Positions 1 through 6,525 of a stretch of DNA of 7,541 nucleotides are shown in pieces; position 1 is the stretch's first letter, and each line of letters opens with the position of its first letter. A model generated the notes under the pieces. That model was given only the letters and a program-made list of their open reading frames with translations, did no database searches and was not told the origin of the DNA. The stretch lies in assembly GCA_020050895.1 (NCBI GenBank), contig JAGVJW010000245.1, positions 1-7,541 on the forward strand, read 5' to 3'. The position numbers and the translations under genes are program-made. This DNA is from a bacterium (GTDB lineage: Bacteria > Bacteroidota > Ignavibacteria > Kapaibacteriales > Kapaibacteriaceae).

Positions 1-36
1 AAATATTGAAGGGCATCTTCTTTAGGGAATTTGCAA

Positions 37-66
37 TTTGAATCAGATTTGGATTTAATACATTTT
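37..66 (+). promoter_or_regulatory. possible Bacteroidota-type promoter for the cysteine-rich gene
   Basis: TTTG at 37-40 is followed after 18 bases by TACATTTT at 59-66. This is close to the Bacteroidota sigma consensus (TTTG, about 19 bases, TAnnTTTG), with a mismatch in the last base of the second box. It merges into a run of 11 T (63-73). The rest of 1-116 is AT-rich leader in which I see no gene. The assignment is by eye in AT-rich sequence, where such matches arise easily by chance. Confidence 0.3.
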
Positions 67-104
67 TTTTTTTATAGTAGTTGGTCACTTTTCATATTTT
101 CAGC

Positions 105-108
105 GGAG
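105..108 (+). promoter_or_regulatory. ribosome binding site deciding the start of the cysteine-rich gene
   Basis: GGAG at 105-108 lies 8 bases before the ATG at 117. That ATG begins a canonical signal peptide (MKYLLLLTLF...). The frame is open further upstream to a TTG at 81, but that start would put a dozen non-signal residues in front and would place this GGAG inside the coding region. The ATG at 117 is therefore preferred. Confidence 0.7.
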
Positions 109-116
109 TAACGAAA

Positions 117-779
117 ATGAAATATCTCTTACTCCTCACTCTGTTCGTCATTTTATCATTAACTATTAGGGCACAGTGCAAAGAGGATGAGCTTGATTGT
201 AATTGTACTTACACAACTCGGGAGATCAAGATATGCTTTGCTGGTACAAGCTATAATGCAGAAATAGAAATGTGCACTCAAACAGCGACTACTCAGTTGA
301 TTGATAATCCTTGTGCTGGTTACTGTGCACGTCCGGTTAACTCTGTTACCTGGGTCCGCAGAATTTGTGTTGATCAAGACTTGAAGAATCAGGGGATGCT
401 GGCTATCTATAATGCTATTGTGGCAGGCACCAACTTGTGTTGTAACAACTTCATTGGTGCTACAATTCCATTTTGCGATCCATGGACCGACTGCAAGACA
501 TCAACCACTGCGTATTGTCACTTGTTAATGCTTCCCAAATGTACAACAAAGAATTTCGTAACAGGTTGCTATGAATATTGTGATAATGGGTGTAATGATT
601 ATTGCGTTGTTGAGCGTCGATACTGCATGATGAACGCAACAACCTGCTGCATGAATCTCATACCACATGTAGCTCCACCCTGTGAGTTTGCCAGCGATGA
701 TGAATGTAATCAAGGCTGTACAACACCATTTGATCAGTGTGCATCATTGACCTCGTCATCTCAAACATGTTGTCCATAA
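117..779 (+). CDS. small secreted cysteine-rich protein, function unknown
   Basis: This 220-residue protein begins with a Sec signal peptide: Met-Lys-Tyr, a hydrophobic core at about residues 4-17, and likely signal peptidase I cleavage after Ala19. The residue before Cys21 is Gln, so it is not a convincing lipoprotein. The mature part has 27 cysteines in about 201 residues (about 13%). Cys151, 155, 159 and 163 form a ladder spaced exactly four apart, and Cys-Cys pairs occur at 108-109, 177-178 and 218-219. Residues 108-120 and 177-189 share the pattern CC-x-N-[FL]-I-x4-P-x-C followed by Asp or Glu, and each is preceded by an Arg-Arg-x-Cys (81-84, 167-170), so the protein looks built from a duplicated module. 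There is no T9SS C-terminal domain and no membrane segment apart from the signal. I recognise no family. Disulfide-rich structure or metal binding is inference from composition. It lies 67 bp upstream of a secreted T9SS protein and may be cotranscribed with it. Confidence 0.8.
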   Translation: MKYLLLLTLFVILSLTIRAQCKEDELDCNCTYTTREIKICFAGTSYNAEIEMCTQTATTQLIDNPCAGYCARPVNSVTWVRRICVDQDLKNQGMLAIYNAIVAGTNLCCNNFIGATIPFCDPWTDCKTSTTAYCHLLMLPKCTTKNFVTGCYEYCDNGCNDYCVVERRYCMMNATTCCMNLIPHVAPPCEFASDDECNQGCTTPFDQCASLTSSSQTCCP

Positions 780-780
780 C

Positions 781-800
781 ATAGGTTAATTTAAACCTGT
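781..800 (+). other. weak hairpin between the two plus-strand genes
   Basis: ATAGGTT at 781-787 can pair with AACCTGT at 794-800, giving seven pairs including one G-U around a short A/T loop just after the stop codon of the cysteine-rich gene. No clean T-run follows, only interrupted T triplets, so it is not a good intrinsic terminator. It could be a weak attenuator or an mRNA-end stabiliser, or chance. Confidence 0.25.
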
Positions 801-846
801 AGAATCTTTCAGTTTCTGTGGGTGTTATTCTTTAGAGAAAGCAGAA

Positions 847-3336
847 ATGAGCCTATCCAGATTATGTTGGGTGCTACTGATAATAGGGCACCTTTGCATT
901 GTAAACCAGCACTTGGCCTTCTCTCAGCATTACTGGTGGTCGGAGATGCAGAATGTCGGTGATTATCCAAATGACGCGCGCATTTTGGCTGATCCTGAGT
1001 GGGGTATTGTTATTTCGAATTCTAAGCAGGGCTTGTGGTTTAGAAAAAGCGGAGAGATTCATGTGCCAGTTCTGTTTGAGAAGGATTTTGACAGCTTCTA
1101 TCGTGCAATTCGTGTTGTATCCAACGGAAATGGACTGCTGTATCTGGTTGGTATGGATCGCTTCGATCCACAATTAGTAACAATTGGCCGAATCTCGTAC
1201 GGAGACAAAATCTTACAAAGAGCGGATACCTCGGTCACTAACAGGTTAGTGGTGAATGGAATAGTAAACTCATCCAGAATTAATGTATTTGGTTCGGAAG
1301 CAGTCGCGATTGGACAAGCGTATTCCACCAATGCTGGTGAAATGTGGTATTACCGTCCGGACCCAATAAACGCTGGTCAATTATCAAACATCGCTTATAA
1401 TAAACAAGATGGCTTTCTCGGTTACTCCGCTGTCGAAGAGAAATGGTACAAGCTTGATTTATTGTCAGGATCATGGTCGGAGTATACACCCGATAAGCCA
1501 TTTGAGATTTTAAAGTTTACCGATGATGGTGTTGCCGTGGGGATTGAATTCAAAAACGGCCTCCCATATAATCTGTATTACAAGGTTAGCAGCGACGACG
1601 AATGGTTGTTGTTAGATTCAATTCAAAGAATAGATGGAAAAATAATTCCACTGCGAAGTGTGTTTGGAATCGGTGGGATATTCTCTGACTATGATTCAAC
1701 AATCGTGGTTGCTGTTGACAGTGGCGTCGTTGTTCTGATAACCAAAAACGGAGTCAAATCATTTTCTCTACCGCAACAGGCGTTTGCACAAGTATCTGGG
1801 AGGAATAGTTTGAATTTCTCTCGTTACGGAAGGCTCATCGCATTAAATTATGAAAATGATATTTATACAATTGACGTTGAAACTAATGTTTCGGAGATAC
1901 TGCCTTATAGATCCGGTTTATCTTCTTCTGTTCTCAGCGTATTTGAAGGTTCAGTATTTGCTTTTGCAGAGGGGACATCGGGACTTCTTTGGCGCTATTC
2001 GCCACAAGAAAACCTTTGGTATGCCGATATGAAGTTAACAGACTTCGAATCAAAAAAGTTTAATACCGTATCTCTTCTTAATATGGTGAACTTGAATGAC
2101 GCTATTACAGGAATTACCAGTGATGGCCAGGTTGTAAAGTTTAATTCATTAAGTAAGAAGCTTGTTTTGGAACAGCCGAGAATGTTAATCAATCCCTACA
2201 ATATGAATTATAGAAAGTATCTTATCGGTGCCAGGCGCATTAGTGCTACCCCCAAAGGTTATTATATACTTGGTGATAATCCACGACTCAGCGATGGGGA
2301 TAGTGTCAAATTTATTGGGCTCGACACTGCATCGTTCATTACTGAATCTCCAAATGGACGTCAGTACTCCGGTTACAATCAACTATTTGTTAGGGCCGAC
2401 TCATCTACAGCATGGCAGAACATTGGATTTCCCGATGACACCAGTAAAGACTATGGACCAATCTCATCAGTATGGAGTGATGACAATATGATTGTGGTTG
2501 GTGTTCGTGGTTACACACGCACAAATCAAGGTGATACGTTGGGTGTGATCCAAGGAGGTATCTTCTATTCCACTGACGGAGGGGTTACATTCTCGAATTC
2601 CAGTATCAGTGCAGGGGGATTGTGGGCTGAGAATATCTTTCGAACAGAAGATGGATCATTGTTGGCGTGGATTAGCGAAATGGAATTAATGGGTGACACA
2701 GCTCGCTTGTCTCAGCTTGATTTCCTTGAGAATGATGCGAACTTGATACGCAGTACTGATAAAGGAATTACTTGGCAACAAGTTTTCAGTTTAACTGTGG
2801 GTAACCGCACAAGCGAGTTCAATACCTGGCGCATAGCTCAATCAGGAAATAATCTGTTTGCGTTGGCGCCAAGTAACTTTTTGCTACACTCAGTAGACAA
2901 TGGTCAAAATTGGAATTCTATAAATTTGGAGATTGAAAACTCAATCGTCAACGATCTGTTTGTTATGAGCAGCGGTGACCTCGTACTTGTAACGAATGAT
3001 GGTATTAGATTTATTAACATCAGTACGGATATTCAAGACTCCAACCCGCAATTCTTCCCTGTTTTTGGGTTAACAACAACTCCCAATCCAATTACCAATC
3101 ACGTTACAGTTAGAGTTAGAAATCGGTCCTTATATCCAAGGGCCGTGTCGCTTTGTAAAATTGTGGATTTACTTGGAAACACAAAGATTAGTTTATTGGA
3201 TCAAATTAATCGGAGTGAAATGGGCTCTGATTATGATATTGAAATTGATGTCACCAACTGGAATTCCGGTGTGTATTTTCTTGTTTATGCTGCAGACGGG
3301 CAGTTTCGGTCTGTCAAGATTCTGAACCCCCCCTAG
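847..3336 (+). CDS. T9SS-secreted beta-propeller-like protein with Asp-box repeats
   Basis: This 829-residue protein has an N-terminal signal peptide (hydrophobic core about residues 8-24, cleavage probably near Ser26). The ATG at 847 has only a weak AGAGA ribosome site 8 bases upstream. The body is beta-rich and without transmembrane segments. It contains several Asp-box (BNR-type) motifs: STNAGEMW at 160-167, STDGGVTF at 575-582, STDKGITW at 636-643 and SVDNGQNW at 682-689. These are the turn motifs of sialidase- and Ycf48-like propellers, but no catalytic sialidase arginine triad or other active site was recognised, so no enzymatic role is claimed. From about residue 743 to the end is a T9SS type A sorting domain: a TPNP start, a central strand with a DLLG turn, NSGVYFLV, and a terminal SVKILNPP. 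By family knowledge such domains direct passage through the outer membrane and are then cleaved, leaving the protein released or surface-anchored. The last codons run into a C7 tract and the TAG shares its final G with a tandem repeat array. Confidence 0.85.
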   Translation: MSLSRLCWVLLIIGHLCIVNQHLAFSQHYWWSEMQNVGDYPNDARILADPEWGIVISNSKQGLWFRKSGEIHVPVLFEKDFDSFYRAIRVVSNGNGLLYLVGMDRFDPQLVTIGRISYGDKILQRADTSVTNRLVVNGIVNSSRINVFGSEAVAIGQAYSTNAGEMWYYRPDPINAGQLSNIAYNKQDGFLGYSAVEEKWYKLDLLSGSWSEYTPDKPFEILKFTDDGVAVGIEFKNGLPYNLYYKVSSDDEWLLLDSIQRIDGKIIPLRSVFGIGGIFSDYDSTIVVAVDSGVVVLITKNGVKSFSLPQQAFAQVSGRNSLNFSRYGRLIALNYENDIYTIDVETNVSEILPYRSGLSSSVLSVFEGSVFAFAEGTSGLLWRYSPQENLWYADMKLTDFESKKFNTVSLLNMVNLNDAITGITSDGQVVKFNSLSKKLVLEQPRMLINPYNMNYRKYLIGARRISATPKGYYILGDNPRLSDGDSVKFIGLDTASFITESPNGRQYSGYNQLFVRADSSTAWQNIGFPDDTSKDYGPISSVWSDDNMIVVGVRGYTRTNQGDTLGVIQGGIFYSTDGGVTFSNSSISAGGLWAENIFRTEDGSLLAWISEMELMGDTARLSQLDFLENDANLIRSTDKGITWQQVFSLTVGNRTSEFNTWRIAQSGNNLFALAPSNFLLHSVDNGQNWNSINLEIENSIVNDLFVMSSGDLVLVTNDGIRFINISTDIQDSNPQFFPVFGLTTTPNPITNHVTVRVRNRSLYPRAVSLCKIVDLLGNTKISLLDQINRSEMGSDYDIEIDVTNWNSGVYFLVYAADGQFRSVKILNPP

Positions 3337-3461
3337 CAAGTTACCCGGCAGCATATGCCTCCCGGCAAGTTACCCGGCAGCATATGTCTCCCGGCAAGTT
3401 ACCCGGCAGCATATGCCTCCCGTCAGGTGACCCGTCGGCACATACCTCCCGTCAAGTTCCC
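3336..3461. repeat. tandem array of a 29-bp unit between convergent genes
   Basis: Units start at 3336, 3365, 3394 and 3423, with a decayed partial unit from 3452. Units 1 and 3 are identical (GCAAGTTACCCGG followed by CAGCATATGCCTCCCG). Unit 2 differs by one base (GCATATGT). Unit 4 carries several changes (GGCACATAC core), and the fifth degenerates after TCAAGTT. The copies touch each other, with no spacers. Each unit holds a quasi-palindrome centred on CATATG and flanked by CCnGG on both sides. The array fills the whole gap between two convergent T9SS genes, from the last base of one stop codon to within 2 bases of the other, so a two-way terminator or mRNA-end role is possible. The period is not a multiple of three, and reading frames across it are not credible as genes. 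Confidence 0.92.
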
Positions 3462-3462
3462 C

Positions 3463-6045
3463 TCACTTGAGAACCACTATCTTGCCAACGCAACGATCAT
3501 TTTGCGCAGTTATGATGAAGTAATACATGCCGGATCTTACAGGTAAACCATCTGAAGCAGTAGTGTTCCATCTAAAACCTGCATTCGTGAAGCCCGATGT
3601 TATATGCAAAATGAGTTCGCCTAAGCTGCTGTATATGAGCAGATGTACGTTGGGGAGACTGAAAAGGGGACTTGTTAATTGACACGATTCTGAGACAGGA
3701 TTAGGGAAGACTGACATTGCAGAACAAACTTCATCAGTTTGTTTATTATTAGTGGAATTCGGTAGTTCCGGAAATAGGTTAAGAGCTCTCATTAACTCAA
3801 CGGTTCCGTTATTAAACTGTATTAATATCCTGTCGGAACTTCCGGTGCTACTGACGCCTGTGATTGCTGAAGGCAAACCAATCTTATTGACAAGAATAGC
3901 TTCGGGAATTTGCCAAAGCGATAACGTGTCGGCATTGAACGTAATTCCCATCGATGTGCCGGCTACTGGTAAAAAGAAGTCCGCAAAAGCTGTTGTTGGA
4001 GTAATCATTTGAAAGTTTATGTCGCGCACTCCTTGGTCTGATATGAGGTACTTGCCATCAGCCGACAAAATGAAGTAACGGAAATCTTGACCGCTGCCAA
4101 TGAGTTCGCAACTTCCATCATCCGACATTGTTCCATACCGCTTGGAATTCGGCAATGAGTTCATCACGTAGCCACCTAAATATTTCTTTCCTGTTGTCAT
4201 ATCTATATCAAATGCTTTGGGATAAAATGCACAGAATTCATCACTGAATGACAAGGCAGTCCCGAGTTCTAAATCAAATGCAAGAGTATCCTCGAAAGAG
4301 TTTGGTGAAACCGTTAAAGTAGCAACTCTGCTTCCAAATCCTTCTCTCCATCTCGTAACTGTTAGAAGGGACTGCACACCGGGATAGATGTAATTGTTAA
4401 AAGTAATCGATTGTAGTGAATCCGATATTTCATTTTGTTTCCGAGATCTAATTGTATAATGATATTGTTCAGGTTGTGCCGAATCAATTATGTAATTAGT
4501 ACTGTGAACAATTCCAAGATTGTCTACTGCAACAGTCGAGGTGATTGATGATTCAGGATATAACCCAATATCGATCTTCCAGTCGTTAATATTAGTTATT
4601 AACGATACATCGTGTAGTGCACTAGAAATATATTTACCATTTTCACTAATGCTTGACACCAGTCCATATCCCGAACCCATAGACCAATATTGTAAAGCTG
4701 CTTCATCATGCTTTAAAGGGGCAAGTTCGATATTCTTTTTCGCCCGAAGCGTAAGGCCATTATCCAGATTGGCTTCAACTGCAAGCCAACAGCTATCTAT
4801 TTGATCGGAAAAAAACACGTCATCTTTCAGGAAACTGCCATTACTGCTGTATTGATAAGTATAACGTGCGTTCACTGGCGAAGTTCGCGGTCCTGGAAGT
4901 CGAAAGATCGTTCGTTCGGAAATGGTGTCCGCAACGGGGATGATTATACCTTGCTGGCCCCCTAACAGACCTTTTAGATTGAAGAACGCAAGTGCACCCC
5001 ATCGGTTAGAAGCTACCATCACTGAATCGAAAGGGAAGTAGAACGAAACGGGTTCATTGAAACGTGGTGAGCGTAACATTGCCAGGGTGTCATTGGATAG
5101 GATATCCCGATACACATAAAAGAGGGAATCGTAAGGGGGCTTAGAATACGAGAAATACGCCAGCGCATCCGGTGCATAACCAACAACCTCATCATCAATA
5201 AGAGACGTCGCTGCATTAGTTATTGGTTTTAGATCCTTGATGCTGATTATCGTGCGATACAAAAAGAAAAAATCGAACAGCGGAGAAGGTTTAAACTGAT
5301 ATTCAAATGTTTTAGGTTTGCCGAGTGAATCACCAAGTATATCTATCACCATCGTTCCGTCGAAATAGACTGATTCAACCGTCCGAGATCCCAATCCCTT
5401 CCAATAAGAATAAATTCCTGCAATAGACATGAGTTTGTTGTCGGGTGAGATCTTTATTGCAGTTGAGTAAGGCATAATAAACGATTTCTGAAGCATCGTT
5501 GAAGTATTTATCCAGTACAGGACTGATCTCATCCCTAAGGCAACGTACGGCCAAGCTGATGCATCGTCAAATCGAAAGTTGAACACAAAAGCAATGTGGG
5601 TGGCATCGCTGGTGAGGGCAATTCTTAAAAGCGGGAATTCAGTTAGGACCTGAAGGTTGGGGACTGTGAACTCCAAAAAACGGAGTACCGTGTCGGTAAC
5701 AACGTCGAGTTCATACAGCCTAAATTCCTGCTTCGAGGTGTTGTTGTCATACATCAGATCAGTCACCCACACCCGATTCGATCCCGGAATTCTTCTAACG
5801 CCACCATAAGAGCCTAAGCGTGTTCTGGTTTGATAGAGAACGGCTCCATCTTCTGCATCAAGTACGAATACAGAGGCCGGTGTACTCACCACCAACCAAT
5901 CGCCTTAAAGATCTAAATCAATAATTTCACCAGGTAAATTCTTCGTCCACTTTGCCCACCGATCTTCTGCAGCTATGCCAGGGGGCAAGCATAGCGTAAT
6001 CTGGAATGAAGCAATCACGCATATGAGTATGACTAGTTTGTGCAT
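3463..6045 (-). pseudogene. T9SS-secreted beta-propeller-like protein, interrupted by an in-frame stop at codon 47
   Basis: The minus-strand frame starts at ATG 6045 (or ATG 6051, two codons earlier) with a signal peptide: MHKLVILICV, hydrophobic to about residue 20, then LPPGIAA. It runs 46 codons to TAA at 5905-5907 and resumes in the same frame for 813 codons to TGA at 3463-3465. Sequence on both sides of the stop reads as one protein (IIDLDL, stop, GDWLVVST), so a single base change such as CAA to TAA is the simplest explanation. The body has PQQ-like and WD40/TolB-like propeller strands: VFVLDAEDGAVLY near residue 60, SPDNK near 200, and SADGKYL near 661. The last 82 residues (from about 779: FPNPVSES, then SLGELIL, SGMYYFII, KIVVLK) form a T9SS type A sorting domain. 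Translation could restart at TTG 5895, which has AAGG a few bases before it, but the product would lack a signal peptide and could not be exported normally. The rest of the gene is intact, so the lesion is recent, a sequencing error, or suppressed. Confidence 0.75.
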
Positions 6046-6055
6046 AGTCATGTAC

Positions 6056-6063
6056 CAAATATA
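6056..6063 (-). promoter_or_regulatory. TAnnTTTG-type promoter box just upstream of the interrupted T9SS gene
   Basis: TATATTTG on the minus strand is an exact match to the Bacteroidota -7 consensus TAnnTTTG. It ends only 4 bases before ATG 6051 and 10 before ATG 6045, so a transcript from it would be leaderless or nearly so. That fits the absence of a purine-rich ribosome site in front of either ATG. No clear TTG element is seen about 19 bases further upstream, which weakens the call. Confidence 0.35.
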
Positions 6064-6064
6064 T

Positions 6065-6262
6065 TCAAAAGTGACTGCCGATGGACTGAAGCTGTTGGGT
6101 CTCGAGAAACAACAAGTTGGGAGACATTCGACAGTCTTCGACGTTGAATCCACGAGGCTTCACAATCAACAGACGACGATCTTCCGGGTGATGTGTCTCT
6201 CCTGAAATTATTGTGGAATAGCTCAAACCATCTGTTGAAGACACACGCTGCATGCTGGACAT
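6065..6262 (-). CDS. short hypothetical reading frame, possibly the 3' part of a decayed gene
   Basis: This 65-residue frame begins MSSMQRVSST and ends QSIGSHF, with a mixed soluble composition that includes a basic, hydrophobic stretch (DRRLLIVKPRGF). There is no signal peptide, membrane segment or recognised motif. Its ATG directly follows, in the same frame, the TAG of the next small frame upstream, with no ribosome site of its own. It could be the continuation of that frame after a nonsense change. Its stop overlaps the presumed promoter region of the interrupted T9SS gene. It may equally be non-coding. Confidence 0.25.
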   Translation of the reverse strand: MSSMQRVSSTDGLSYSTIISGETHHPEDRRLLIVKPRGFNVEDCRMSPNLLFLETQQLQSIGSHF

Positions 6263-6436
6263 CTAGGACTGGAAAGTGATCAGGAGGTCTGCTTTCAAGG
6301 TTGCCTTGAATAACTCTATCGAAGCATTCCGGTATCGGTCAGTCGATGAACCCATGCTGTTGAGAAAGAAGTGTTTGAAAATGAGCTCTTTGAAGGCAGT
6401 GTTATCAAATTGTCCCGCCGATAATCTGCGAGCCAT
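6263..6436 (-). CDS. short hypothetical reading frame of 57 residues
   Basis: From ATG 6436 to TAG 6263 the minus strand encodes 57 residues, starting MARRLSAGQF and ending LLITFQS. The pattern suggests a small helical protein (FKELIFKHFF, then ASIELFKATLKADLL). A GAAAGA stretch lies a few bases upstream of the ATG as a poor ribosome site, and the frame is open seven codons further back to a TGA close to the repeat array. The plus strand is also open here, with third codon positions on the same bases, so wobble composition cannot decide between the strands. The minus strand is preferred because it has an ATG with some ribosome site and a more protein-like sequence. I do not recognise it. It may be a remnant of a longer gene cut off near the repeat. 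Confidence 0.3.
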   Translation of the reverse strand: MARRLSAGQFDNTAFKELIFKHFFLNSMGSSTDRYRNASIELFKATLKADLLITFQS

Positions 6437-6460
6437 CAAATCTTTCAGATTTGGAATTCA

Positions 6461-6520
6461 CATATTTCTCCCGGCAGCATATGCCTCCCGGCAAGTTACC
6501 CGGCAGCATATGTCTCCCGG
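6461..6520. repeat. second, shorter copy of the 29-bp repeat, after the transporter stop codon
   Basis: One complete unit lies at 6491-6519, identical to unit 2 of the first array. It is preceded by a shortened unit (6474-6490) lacking the 12-base GCAAGTTACCCG part, and by a 13-base unit end (6461-6473) with one change (CATATTT for CATATGT). The orientation is the same as in the array at 3336-3461. It begins 5 bases past the stop codon of the minus-strand transporter, just as the first array begins 1 to 2 bases past the stop of the minus-strand T9SS gene. This placement suggests a recurrent 3'-end element. Confidence 0.88.
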
Positions 6521-6525
6521 CAGAA

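Noticed and set aside
63..73. Run of 11 T as an intrinsic terminator of an upstream gene
   Set aside because: No GC-containing hairpin precedes it in 1-62. It is more likely part of an AT-rich promoter region.
159..180. Lipoprotein signal in the cysteine-rich protein
   Set aside because: Cys21 follows the hydrophobic stretch, but the residue before it is Gln and the box does not fit the lipobox. Signal peptidase I cleavage after Ala19 fits better.
847..3336. Sialidase assignment from the Asp-box motifs
   Set aside because: Asp boxes occur in many non-enzymatic propellers. The catalytic arginines and other sialidase signatures were not identified.
3336..3461. CRISPR array
   Set aside because: The 29-bp units touch each other with no variable spacers, and no cas gene is present. 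It is a plain tandem repeat.
3355..3546. 63-residue plus-strand reading frame across the repeat array
   Set aside because: Its first half is the 29-bp unit read in rotating frames (Pro/Ala/Ser/Arg-rich) and its second half lies antisense to a conserved T9SS sorting domain.
5905..6265. Alternative genetic code with TAA and TAG read as Gln
   Set aside because: Two in-frame TAA/TAG codons suggested it. However, the cysteine-rich gene and the transporter stop at TAA, and the first T9SS gene stops at TAG exactly at the expected end of its sorting domain. The stops are evidently used normally.
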